In this document: one piece after another, positions 11,673 through 23,009 of the stretch
Layout: every line of letters begins with the position of its first letter
How positions within the stretch are numbered: position 1 is the stretch's first letter
Source of the DNA: Lojkania enalia
Taxonomy: Eukaryota; Ascomycota; Dothideomycetes; Pleosporales
Length of the DNA stretch: 64,000 nt
Direction: 5' to 3'
Assembly: GCA_010094045.1 (NCBI GenBank)
Contig: ML986594.1
Span: 319,228-383,227 of the forward strand
Notes under the pieces: model-generated
Seen by the model: only the letters and a program-made list of their open reading frames with translations
Database searches by the model: none
What the model was told of the DNA's origin: nothing
Program-made: the position numbers and the translations under genes

Positions 11673-12874
11673 TTTCTAGTGCTCTTTAGACATTCGTTAG
11701 CGTTGCGATTTTGTAGAAAGGGGCGGTTGAATGACGGAGACGGTGCGAGGCATGAGGGAAGAGAATGCGACTGATAATGGTGGACAAATTCGGGACTGCC
11801 AAACGAATGAAAACGAATGGCTTGACGGGACCGCTCAAACATAACCCCGGCATCTCCTGATGACAATTGCAATCAAAGCACTCACCATCAATTCCCGATG
11901 CGGGCAACCGCGCGCTGGATCCGGAATCCAGACACACAGAGAGCAACTCAGGCCGAGCTGTCCGATGGAATCTTGAAATAATGGCCCGGATGAGATGAGT
12001 ACCTGAAACCCAGCCACACGGCCTAGCCAATTGATACGTCTGATAGGCGACGGCGGTGCACGGTGTCCTCAGAGTGAATGTTCGTTCTCGTGACAGGACC
12101 GGCCGGCGGATGCTAATTCGACGGAACGAGGTGGTCCTGAAAAACTAGGCGCCACGCGGAGATTTGTTGATTAGGTAGAAGACGGATGTGAATATGGTAC
12201 AATGCACAAGTACTCCGGGCAACGTCGAACCCCAGACCGGACGATAATATACAGAGGCTAGAGAGTGACTTATCCCAACGCCAGGTCTATTGCGGAAATA
12301 CCTGTCCAGGTGTCAGCGAAGCCATTCCTGCACATGAAGCAGCCAGCGGGCGTCTGCTGGGCTCCAGAGCTCCCATTTACCTCGAAACGGACAAGGCAAG
12401 ACGGTTTTGTTGCTTGACCTCGCAGCGGTGCTCCCATTCGACAGCTGGGGATGCGTCTGGGCCAATGGAAGCGTCCGGCGGATGAGGTAACTCGAATGCC
12501 CTCTTATGGCGGGCTAACAGACGTCAGTATGGGGCGGAGGGTGCAGGGTGGCTGGGAGGTCGGTTTCTGAAGCTCCAGACAGCGCATTGCGACCTCCTCC
12601 AGCCTCTGGACCGACCGCGAGAGGTCCTGGGACGTTTTTTTAAGAGCCGTGACGTCTGGCAGGCGGTGAGCGGTAGGGTCAGTGCACTTGTCTGAAGCTG
12701 TTTAGGCCGAGGAAGCCTCTGTCTCGGCACACAACCAGGGGCCTCGAGAATTGCGGCTTTGCGGCGTCTGAAATTGCGCGCGCGCCCTCCCGCAGCGATG
12801 CCGTTTGTGTCCCGCGACTCGGTCGGGCGTGGTGTTGAGAAAACGAGCGACACGGCAGCAATTGAGCGATGACG

Positions 12875-12909
<35 letters not shown>

Positions 12910-15138
12910 AACGGCGCCGACGAAGAGAAATGGCAGGGCGACCGCAGTGCGAACTCGGTGCGACTATTATCCCATTCCCACAATCTATATTGCCGGCCCA
13001 TTGGAAACGGAGCTGCATGCGCTGTTGGCCTGCAGCAATTATGCAGCAGCGACCTACGTGTACAAGTCCGCTAACCACACCAGGACGGCATGACCTGTCT
13101 TCCTGCGATGGCTCGAGGATTTGGCGTCATGCCAGCTGGCAGGAGGGCTAGAGAAGCCATGGCAGCATTCAAGATCGACGGCGTCTACGAGGCCAATTCA
13201 GCGACATGGCTGCGGCGGGAGGCTCGCCAGCGCGTGGAGTGGCAGGGCTGTGCTTTGGCGACAGGTCAACCGAGACGCGGACCCATATCATCAATCGTCA
13301 ACCTCAGTGATGGCCAACATGTCCTCGGAAGTGCTTCTTTTCAGAGAACGACTCGCTTCGACTTGGATAGCTAAACATGAGGGGGTTCTCGAGCCAGCCA
13401 CCGACAGCCAGCCCGGCGGCTGATGCCGCAGTCCACCGCCGTCCACTACCATGGCTTCGCTGCATCGCTGCATTACTAGACCGGACCCCACCATCAAGCG
13501 TGGGCTGACAGCATGTCAAACAGGACGGTCGTGGTCCTGCATCTCCACCCCACCAGCTACGGAGTGTTGGAATACGTATCTGCAGCGGTTCGCATCGACA
13601 TTTCCGTGGCCCCAATTGGCGGTGTGGGCCTGCTCTGATTGGCCCGAATTTCCGTAAATGTTGGCTGGCCAGCGCTGCATCGAGGCTCCACGATCTCGTC
13701 ATGGCAGACGCTTACTGGGAGTTTTTCGTTTGGCTATGTAGCCGACCGTGTGCAGGACTTGTGTAACATGGCCCCCCAACGGTCAGAGACACCCATTCGC
13801 GCGGAGCTCGAAATAGGCGTTCAAGACGGTGCTTGTTAGTATCCGCAGCCTCAGGGCGTTGTCGTCGATTGTCAACAAATGTCAAGAATTCCTAGACGCG
13901 AACCTATCCTCCGCACCCCGTATCTCCACTTGTGATTGGCACATTCCCATTATCAAGTCGCCATTAGTCATGCACGAAGGGGACAACAACATGGTGAGCG
14001 ATCCATCGCGTAGGGCTAACGGAGCCATACTACTCCCATTGCTCTACTTAAAAATCATTCCGCTCGAAATCCGCCTAGCTTCAAAGGTGTACCTCTATAT
14101 CACTCTTGAGTAAGAGAGACTTGATCTCAGGTGACCGGTTGCCGCGAGCATTTTGGGCAAACAGTCTTAGCGCTTGATTTTTCATCATTGTAGCGCAGAT
14201 TCTATATCGCCCACGGCCTCATATTTCCTGGTTCGGATATTAGTTCCTCTGCATACTCAAGCGAAAGACCACGCGATTGTGTTACTCAAAGATCGTATGA
14301 GGCGCATTGTGTCCCCCCATCATGTCCGTTCCCGTCGGAGTTTGTAGTAGACCCTTGACCCACCAGAAAGCTACCTATATACCTCAACAGTATAGGTACC
14401 CGGAGCATGTCTCCTTTGGTGTCATGGCTAACGTCGTTGTAGAAATCACAACCTCAAAAAATGAAGGTATGCTCTGATGCACCTCTATGTTTAGACGGTG
14501 GCGTAATACAAATGCAGGGTCAACGCCACCTTGGAAACCTCATATCACTTCAATCGAAGCAAATCTAAGCGGTGCGACCTCGGTCACAGACCCGACCGTG
14601 ACATAAACACAGCATTCCATCTACTTGTTTGATAACTTTATCGAACAATTTCTTAGGTGGCAGTCACGCAAGCGCAGACTGGAGCTATGGTTGCAATTGC
14701 TACTGCCAAGCCAACAGTCTTGCTGCGAGGAAGGAATGATTCATGGTATGGACGGCGAGAGAGCAGATATAAAATGGCCCCGAGACAGACATCTTACCTA
14801 GGACGCCATTTCACTCCCTCAACTATCAAAGATACTTGAGAGCCTCTCGAGATACAGCTAGAGACCTCCGAAAACTATTACTTGCTACGTCCAGACCAGT
14901 TAGTGACATCTCTTGTAAAGTACTAGGTAAGATAACGCATTCTGCTTGCTTCAATCTCTAATCAGACTATAGAACAGCATCTACTCTAGCTTTTTCATCG
15001 ACGAATCTAAGTAAACTACACCTTTTTCAGTATTTTCATCACTTTTCGAGTCCTAAAAGACTCGAGCGTCAACTACTGCTAGTCTACTCCGCCCCACCCT
15101 CTCACCGATCAACCCACAATTATAATACGAGCTTCAAC
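11673..15138. other. gene-poor interval with a trinucleotide repeat
   Basis: The first part is the upstream region of the 14-3-3-like gene. Open frames across 12.5-14.1 kb overlap each other on both strands, are Arg/Cys-rich and show no family resemblance, so I take them as chance. A CAACAG microsatellite lies at 12875-12909. Confidence 0.5.
12875..12909. repeat. (CAACAG)n microsatellite
   Basis: About six tandem copies of a 6-nt unit (AACAGC register). No supported coding frame runs through it. Confidence 0.8.
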
Positions 15139-15474
15139 ATGTGCTACTATCACGCCTACATCCACCGCTGCGGTCACACGGAGATGATATTCCAAGCATT
15201 CTGCACCAGTGGTCAGATGTATCAGCGGAAGTGCGCCAATGGTCAGGATGGGACCATAACTACAGATGTGAAGCTCGAATATCCTTGTTCTAGCTGTCTA
15301 GGCGTTAAAAAGGTATGCGAAATAAGAGAAACCGGGGAACATTGGCTGACTAGAGCAGTAACCACGTTCCTACAAGGTCCTGATTGGACAGCAAGGGGCG
15401 AGTATAGCTGTGAAGTCGACATTTCTAGCTTTATGATATTGCTTAGCTTAGCTTCTCTCTTTCGTCTAGTATGA
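15139..15474 (+). CDS. Small Cys/His-rich fungal protein
   Basis: A predicted 111-residue protein starting MCYYHAYIHRCGHTEM. Its spaced Cys and His residues (CYYH, RCGH, FC, KC, PCSSC, VC) look like a small zinc-binding fold seen in many uncharacterised filamentous fungal proteins. The C-terminal 40 residues are less convincing and end in a hydrophobic stretch, so the true end may lie at an unseen splice site. It stands alone in a gene-poor interval. Function unknown. Confidence 0.55.
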   Translation: MCYYHAYIHRCGHTEMIFQAFCTSGQMYQRKCANGQDGTITTDVKLEYPCSSCLGVKKVCEIRETGEHWLTRAVTTFLQGPDWTARGEYSCEVDISSFMILLSLASLFRLV

Positions 15475-16909
15475 AGGCAGACTGAACACCGGTTGTCCTA
15501 GTATTGCAGTCTATCTCTTGAGATTTCCTTCTCGCGAGCGAAAGATAAGCTCTCAACGATAACAATGTAGGAGGGTAAGGCGTTTGGCGAATGGATAGGC
15601 GCCAAGTTTGGATCAATCGAGTTTCATATACAGGGACATCTTGTGCACCCTTTTTTTTTTTTTTTTAATTAGACACTTTTTACGGAGCGCATGCTTTAGT
15701 TCAGATTGATCCTCAAGCCTGAATAGATTCTTTTCATATTCACAATCATGTCAACAGACTTCGGGGTCGTGCAATCAGCTGGATTGTAGAGTAACGTTGG
15801 TGGTGTCCTGATCCTCCCATCACGTTGGTGAACGACCTCGTGATGCCTGAGCTACCTTCCTAGAACGGAAGCCCATAGTTCTAGCCCGTACACGTGATAC
15901 CTTCCAGACCGTTTACGCCCGCATAGGTACTCAATCTCTCCCCTCCACTAACCTCAACTGCAACCCGCCATCGGAATCGAAGGTAAATATCCCCGACTCC
16001 CGGCGACGAGGTGGTCACATCACGATATCCCTCCTCGGGGCCCGCAAGATTCCAGCTCCGTGGCTATGCCCTTGCTGTTGCGCGTCGCCTGGTGGTCTGC
16101 CCATCAGTATCATACGTTCCGTTGGTAAGATGGGAAGATGCAGAATTGCCGACCCGTGTGAGGCGATTCGGATTCGGATTCCCTATTCCCCAAGTACTGT
16201 AATTCCCACCCAGTGCTTGCAACCACAGCCGCCCAAGCGAACAAGGGGGTTTAGTCTAACCGAGCTGTCGGAACTACCTTCATCTTTCCCTTCCTTGCCT
16301 CGCTAAAGAAAATACGTCCCTTCTACCGCTTGGATGGTGCTGTTTTTTAAAGTATAGGGAAGGGTGATGGCATTCAAAATATCAAAACTCGGTTTCAGAA
16401 GTCGGGAATAGGACAAAGAGCGGCAGAGTGGAGATTTGGGAGCGAGAGCAAATTCCTCGAAGCGAGTCCCCGTCAGGGATAGCTGATGACGGCGCCGTTC
16501 ATATGAAAGCTGATTGGTAAGTCGCGCACCCGGGTTTCATTCATAGGAAACCCCCTCGTGTGCGTGAACCTGGTCGGGAAACTCTGATTCCGGGTCGGTT
16601 ACGGTAGCCTTATTACCATCATGTTGCCTCTTTTCAAGAGCGATGTTCATCTCCGCTTCTTCAATTTTTTTTTTGCTCGCCAGCGCTGCGCATCGTGCTG
16701 CTCTTTTGGCGTTGAGAGCGTATACTCGACTTTTTGATATTGATTGGCATTGCGGCGCAGAGTTTTAGGGCGAGAAGCGTTTTAAACTTGCCCTATTACA
16801 TTGTTCCACTAAGGTGGCTTGCTTGTCTTACGCGGAATCTTCCTGTACCCACGTACCCACGTACCCACACGCCGGGCCGCCGCCATCCGGCAAGTTCCGT
16901 CTGCTATTC
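15475..16909. other. intergenic, upstream of the DHA2 transporter
   Basis: No gene is supported. It contains a 16-nt T tract (15651-15666) and, just before the transporter start, about three copies of an 8-nt GTACCCAC unit at 16846-16869. Confidence 0.55.
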
Positions 16910-19073
16910 ATGCACGACCTAGATAGGGACGCCAATGGTCGTCCTTCGGACGAAACGAAAGCTGATAAGTCAACTCCTATAGAAAATAGAGATGGAAAGG
17001 GAAGAGATGGAGTAGATACGGAGACAAAGAGCGCCACACCTGCAGAGGCAAATGGAAGACCTATAACACCACACGAGAAGGAAGAGGAGGTTAAGCAAAG
17101 CGAGGCGAATGGCCATATTGACTCGACGGTTGTGGATGAGAAGGGAGTGGTAGAAGAGGCGGCGGGTTCAAAGTCAAGTACGGTAGAAAATGGTAATGGA
17201 GATGCTGAACAGGGTGAGGAGCCGGAAGACGAATCTAAGTATCTTAGCGGCCCTAAATTATGGATATTGTCGCTGGGTCTGTGCCTCACAACTTTCGTGA
17301 TCGCATTGGATAACAGTAAGTTGTATCTTCTTTTGAAATATATGCTCTTTCTCGTCGTTATAATATTTCAGTCATAATTTTTAACTTAATCCCTCCCATT
17401 TTTCTTTCTGCTACCTACCTCTTTTAATATCTTATTAAAACTGCACTTTATCCCCGTGTTTTCCATCTTCACATCTTAATCCTAAACTTATACTCCATTC
17501 TATCATTACACTTTCCCATCTTCAACCCCCAACCCCTAATCCAATCGCTCCCTAACAACCCCAGCAATCATCGCCACCGCCATCCCAAAAATAACCACAG
17601 TCTTCAATTCCCTGGAAGACGTCGGCTGGTACGGGTCCTCCTACCTCCTCACCACCTGCTCTCTGCAGCCCTCCTTCGGCAAAATCTACACCTACTTTGA
17701 CGTAAAATACACCTACCTCTTCGCGCTCTTCCTCTTCGAAGTTGGCAGCATAATATGCGCAGCCGCCACCAGCTCGCCCATGTTCATCATCGGCCGCGCC
17801 GTCGCGGGCGCTGGGGCCGCCGCCCTCTTCTCCGGCGGCATGACCATCATCGGGTACTCAGTCGCCTTGCGGAAGCGCCCCATCTACATTGCAGCGCTGA
17901 GCTCCATGTTCGGGATTGCGAGCGTCGTGGGGCCGATTCTAGGCGGCGCGTTGACGGACCGAGTGACATGGCGGTGGTGTTTTTGGATCAACCTGCCATT
18001 CGGCGCCGTCTCGTTGGGCGTCGTTTTCTTCTTCTTCGCGTCGCCAGAGCGTAGGTATAGTCATGTGCCGCTGCGGTCCCGGGTCAAGGAAGTCGACCTA
18101 GTCGGCGCGCTCTTCCTCATCTCCGGCATCGTGTGCTTGTTACTAGCACTGCAATGGGGCGGACAGACATATCCATGGAAGAACTCGAAGGTCTGGGGCT
18201 GTCTACTCGGTTTCGGGCTCATTATCAGTGTCTTCATCTGCATCCAGATCTACCAAAAGGACCGGGCGACGATCCCTGTGCGGGTGTTTAAGCAGCAGAC
18301 AGTCCTTGTGTCGTGCGTGTTCTCCGCATTCCTGAGTATGGCGCTGTATGTGCACATCTTCTACCTGCCGTTTTACTTCCAGGCCAGCAAGGGAACAACA
18401 GCCGAAGAATCGGGTATACGCACCATTGCGTACCTCGTCTCGATTACCTGCGCGAGCATCATTATTGGCGGATTGATAACTTTCTTGGGATACTATGCTC
18501 CTTTCAGTAAGCTTCCCCAACTCAATGAACATATCCTCTATTCCACCCCTCCTAACATTTATAGTGTGGGCTGGTTCCTCCATCTTCACTATTGGCGCTG
18601 GCCTCCTCTACACCCTAAAACTCGACTCCCCAGCCGGGATATGGATTGGCTACCAGATTCTCGCCGGCATCGGCGCGGGCGCCAGCGTCCAGATCCCCTT
18701 CATCGCCGTCCAGGTCGTCACCAACGACCGCGACATGCCCACCGCCAATGCCTGCGTCATGTTCTTTAATTCGCTTGGGGGCGCCATCAGCATCTCTATT
18801 GCGCAGAACATCTTTGTTAACTCGCTCGCCCGCGAAATTCCTAGATATGTACCGGGCCTGGATCCGAGGATTGTGATTCAGGCTGGCGCGACGTTTGTCA
18901 GGCAAGTTGTTCCAGCAGAAATGCTACACGGAGTGCTGGAGGCGTATACGCGGGCGATATGCTCAGCGTTCATATTAGCGATCGCAACGGCCGGTATCGC
19001 AGTATTAATAAGCTTCGGGATGGAGTGGAGGAGTGTCAAGGGGAAGAATATTATGGCGGGCGGTGCTGCATAG
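16910..19073 (+). CDS. MFS transporter, DHA2 (14-TM drug:H+ antiporter) type
   Basis: A plasma-membrane efflux pump of the major facilitator superfamily. Exons 16910-17315, 17565-18506 and 18565-19073 give 618 residues. The first ~115 residues are a hydrophilic, Glu/Lys/Asp-rich cytoplasmic tail. TM1 follows (WILSLGLCLTTFVIALDNTIIATAIP), with the LDxT...AxP signature of 14-TM drug antiporters. Motif C of antiporters is visible as ASVVGPILGGALTD, followed by the usual WRWCFWINLP. The first intron (249 nt) is long for this window, and joining across it completes the LDNTII motif. A longer start at 16814 in the same frame is possible. The substrate cannot be read from the sequence; such pumps export toxins or drugs. 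No secondary-metabolite genes adjoin it. Confidence 0.93.
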
Positions 19074-19250
19074 ACTACATCTTTTTCAAATTTTTCTTTT
19101 TGGATTAGGGTACATAAATTGTAATTACTGTACATAATCAGGATAGGAGGAGATAGAAGACACGGAGGAGAATACCGGATATCTTGCGTGGCATGGCAAC
19201 TGATCTGCATGAAGCAACTTTTAGTCTTACCCTACTTCCTTATCCAAGTC

Positions 19251-21324
19251 TTACAATCTGTCTCGCAATTTTTTGAAGATATTGCGGTCTTCTTCCGTGT
19301 CTTGCTTTCCGGATACGCGGGCCTGTTTCTTCTGCAAGTGCTCTTTTCGTTTTGAGGAATTAGCCTGACCTTGGGTTTCTCGCCGCCTCTTCCCCACCCG
19401 ATTCGAGATTGGCGCGTCTTTCTCCAACTGGCGCGCTGCCACAAGAATATCATGCCGACTGATACCCGGCATTACAATTTCTTTAGGAGATCTGGTGCCA
19501 AAAACCACCTTCTTGTAGCGCACATCACATACTAATTCGAGGGCGCTGACATTCAACGTTGGCAGTGCTACAAGGACGTCGCGGCCCCCGTCCTTTTGAA
19601 ATACAGCAGGGAGAATGTGGCGGAGCTTCGCGGGTTTGATTAAACTCAAAGCAGCTCGCTGCAATCGAATTGAACGATTTGTCCCCCGTCCTATGGCTTT
19701 TATATCGGTGGACAGCCGCATTAAATCTTCTACTTTGAATGGACGGATAGTGAGATCAGCAGGCGTTGTATTTCGCAGACGCAGCCAGAACCGGCCATCG
19801 AATAGATGCCACTGATTGCTTGCAGCAGGGTCGACACTAAGAGGAGGAATAGTGATCTTAGGCGTATCCTTTTCCGCGAAAGGTTGCCGGGTTAATAGCC
19901 ATTCCATATCGTGGCGATGGGGGAACTCCCCTTTCTTGTTAAAAGGGCTCGGACTATCCCACTTCTTGAACCAGAGGCCGAAATTGGCGAAGGTTTCTTT
20001 AGTTTCTTGGGCTTCTGACGGCACCTGGGAAAGGGTTGGGTATATCAGCTCAACGACGCTGGAAAATCGACCGACTAATGCAGCTTCTTTAGGAGACACT
20101 AGATCAGCCACACGTTCGATGAGCAGATAGGCGACGTCCCGCGCTTGATTTTTGTCGGATTCAGTGACCAAGGGGCGGCTGAGGAGGGACGAAGTTTGCG
20201 GAAAACGGACGATGAGCGACCCCGTCTGGATGTCAAGTCTTATAGGGCATTGATTAAATAAGTGTTCTGCAGTGTCCTTCAAAGAGTCGATTCGCTCACG
20301 CATTCGTTGTGCGAGGGAGATAAGAGACCCTGTACTCAGCGCAGTAGGGAGCTTGTGGTGTTGCGTAATATGTCGAACAGTATTCCGCATCGTAAGAGTC
20401 TTATCGACGTTCGTTTTATCCTCTACCCAGAGAGTGCCGTAATGTTCGCAAGTCCCGATTAGACGGTTCTTTTCAATTTCTAGTAACGGCCGTAGAAGTC
20501 TTATACCTCCTTGCTCGATAGGATAAGGTAGGCGGCCTGACTTATGCCAGCTCATGTCTGGTCCGTCCAACGCACCGCTGTGATAAATTCCGTGCAGCCC
20601 ATAGCATTCAGGAATCGATTGGACGCTCTGCATGCCTTGAAGCCCCGATCTCCATCGCCCCACAAGCAATCGCATCATCACTGTTTCAGCCTGATCATTT
20701 GCATGGTGGGCAGTCATGAGTGACGTAATTTTCCTCTGTTTACAAGTAAGTCCTAGAGCTCGGTATCGAAAATGCCGAGCGTCTGTCTCGAATCGGTTAT
20801 TAGAGGTTAGGTCCATGCCTTCTGCCCATTCGAGTGGAATAATCGTCGAGTCCATGTCGACTAAGTATGGTCATTTGGTGTTGTCTCTGAATAGTTCGAC
20901 GAAGCTCACATTTGGACCGCAATTGCTCCGCAACCCATTGCGCCTCCTCGGCGCTCTCAGCTCTAGCCTTATGATCGATGATTATGCCATAACACCTTGG
21001 CAAAGACTTGTCAACCTGGAGTGCTCTTGAATACAAAGTCGCAAGGGCCATCGAGTCGACTCCACCGCTGCAAGCTAGACCTACAGAACAAATTAGCTCC
21101 CATCTCCAAATCTGGTAGTATCGGAGCTCCAACATGCCAATGAGACCACTAGGTCCCCAGTCCCCCCGCGGGTACAACTTCTCCCACGCCCTGCGAAATT
21201 CCTGATCGCTCACCGGCTCCACCTTCGAGCTGTAGTTTCTGGACTTCCGTCCATACCGAACGACTGAGAGCGCCTTGCTCAGTCCTCGGACATTTCTTTC
21301 CCACATAAACTGGAGCCCTGGCAT
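19251..21324 (-). CDS. tRNA(Ile)-lysidine synthetase-like protein (TilS/MesJ family)
   Basis: ATP-dependent PP-loop enzyme. Bacterial and organellar TilS converts C34 of tRNA-Ile(CAU) to lysidine, so a mitochondrial role is likely. Exons 20910-21324 and 19251-20860 (complement) give 674 residues. The PP-loop SGGVDS is at residues 86-91, followed by an IIDHKAR segment, the ETDARHFRY region and TAHHANDQAETVMMRLLVGR, all typical of the family. An Arg/Ser-rich N-terminus could be a mitochondrial presequence. Just before the PP-loop, 21081-21137 (57 nt, GC...AG on this strand) looks like a stop-free GC-AG intron. Removing it gives SGLIG-LACSGGVDS and 655 residues, which fits the family better. Divergent from HSP10. 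Confidence 0.88.
21081..21137 (-). other. candidate GC-AG intron in the TilS-like gene
   Basis: On the minus strand it begins GCATGT and ends CTGTAG, is exactly 57 nt and contains no stop. The 19 residues it would encode (Trp/Tyr/Arg-rich) interrupt the strand leading into the PP-loop. Confidence 0.5.
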
Positions 21325-21464
21325 GAACCAAGCTCAATACAAATACAAGAAAAAAAGAAAAAAAAAAAGCGTATAACAGGCAAGTAAACGCGTCAAGTAT
21401 CTTTTCAATCCGATGTCGACGCGCAAGACCCGAGGTCGAACGTAGCTACCACGCACAGACCACA

Positions 21465-21484
21465 TTCTCGAATTTTCTCCAGAA
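21465..21484. promoter_or_regulatory. Heat-shock element (HSF binding site)
   Basis: TTCnnGAAnnTTC at 21465-21477, three perfect alternating HSF half-sites, with a further GAA at 21482-21484 out of spacing. It lies about 130 bp upstream of the HSP10 start codon and about 140 bp from the TilS-like start, inside their shared divergent promoter. Confidence 0.65.
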
Positions 21485-21605
21485 AACCATCAACCCACCA
21501 TCCTAACATCTTAATCTTCCATCAATTCTCTTCCACTCCCAGAAGCCAACTTGTAGTACCCCTTTTCCCCATCACCCACACCCTGCCCTCGCCCCCCTAA
21601 TTAAA

Positions 21606-22140
21606 ATGGTAATGCCCCCAATCCTAGCGCTAGCAAAGCTTCCCCTTCTCCGCGTCCAGCTAATTCAAGCACCCTACAGTCCGCCCTCAAATCCATCCGC
21701 TCCATTGCCCCGCTCCTCGACCGCATCCTCGTTCAGCGCATAAAAGCAGAGCAGAAGACCGCCACCGGCATCTTCCTCCCCGAGTCTGCCGTCAAGGAAC
21801 TCAACGAGGCCAAGGTGCTCGCTGTCGGGCCCGGCGCGCTGGACAAGGAAGGGCGGCGCATCATCCCGAGTGTGCAGCCCGGCGACAAAGTCTTGATTCC
21901 TCAGGTACGTGGCATCTCATCACAGGCCCGGAAATGTTTTGAGGGAGCATCGGAGCGAGGCTCGGAGGGAGCGACGGAAGGATGGGGATGGGAGGAGTCG
22001 CAGGATTGGATTGGATGGGACCTGAGTGGACAGATTGTGCTAACGAGAAGTAACAGTTTGGCGGAAGTCCGATCAAGGTCGGAGAGGAGGAGTACACCCT
22101 CTTCCGCGACCACGAGCTCCTGGCCAAGATCAATGAATAG
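21606..22140 (+). CDS. HSP10: Mitochondrial 10 kDa chaperonin (GroES homologue)
   Basis: Co-chaperonin ring that caps mitochondrial HSP60 during protein folding in the matrix. Exons 21606-21608, 21680-21904 and 22057-22140 give 103 residues, the usual length. The first coding exon is only the ATG. The mature chain reads SALKSIRSIAPLLDRILVQRIK, then the mobile loop TATGIFLPES, the PGDKVLIPQFGG segment and the end EEEYTLFRDHELLAKINE. A heat-shock element sits in the promoter, which fits stress induction. The second intron (152 nt) is longer than most here. Confidence 0.95.
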
Positions 22141-23009
22141 AAACGATGCGCGCCCACTGATCCGTCGACTTCTGTATCTTAACCTGTAACACCAACTACT
22201 CGCGCCCCCCTTGCAAAACAAAGCCTGTTACAATACGCTCGCATCATCGCCGGCGTTTACATTGGTATTTTTGGGCATTCTGGTTCAGAAAGCTTTTAAA
22301 GCGTCTTGATATCTTCCATTGTGTGTAGTTACCATCAGCAAGATAGGGAAGGTATAATTAAAAGGATAATCTCTGCTCAATCTGTTCATTGCTATACCTA
22401 GCATATGTCTATCACAATGTACTCGTCGTGGAAGAGTAGATTCCACGATGACAATGATCCAGTAGTCCATATCATACGTCGACTCAACTTCGCCCTCCAT
22501 TGCTCTATCTCGTCAAATATGATCCAAACGCCACGCTCCGCTAAAGAGCTGGAAGTGCAAAGTTACAAAAACAGGCCTCGGCCAGAAATATTGCAATGCT
22601 GGTCATCCCAACAGGATAGATATACAAGGATATAAGGATCGGGTATCTCTATATGCAATGTGAAATGAGAGGTGCATTGCCTCTGATGCTATGTTGCTAG
22701 CCAAGTTTGCCTAGTGTACGGTAAAGGGTAGTAATGGTGTATGCTGACGCTTACGAACGAGTAGTAAGGAGTACTTCCTTAGAATACCAATGTTGTGACA
22801 GTTGCCGGGCGAAAATCGGGCTAGGGAGGCATTCAGTGAGAAGCTAGAGAGCTTCTGTCTGCGATGCCTACGACGTATTGGGATGAATGTTAAGTATGTT
22901 ATCGACGCTCGAGTTGATCATAGAGTTGCAGCCATATTCGCAGATGGCCAGCCATGTTCGTGAAAGTGTTTAGTAGGACTTCATTGGTTAAGGTGCATCG
23001 ACAATTGGT
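22141..23009. other. intergenic between HSP10 and the mitochondrial carrier (convergent)
   Basis: The two flanking genes converge on this 0.87 kb stretch. I see no gene or repeat in it. Confidence 0.6.

Noticed and set aside
12524..13078. 184-codon open frame on the minus strand with a poly-Cys run
   Set aside because: The Cys run is the CAACAG/CTGTTG microsatellite read in one frame; the rest is Arg-rich with no domain, and opposite-strand frames are equally open.
16814..16909. Upstream in-frame ATG for the DHA2 transporter
   Set aside because: The added residues cross a GTACCCAC tandem repeat and look like leader sequence; the ATG at 16910 is preferred.
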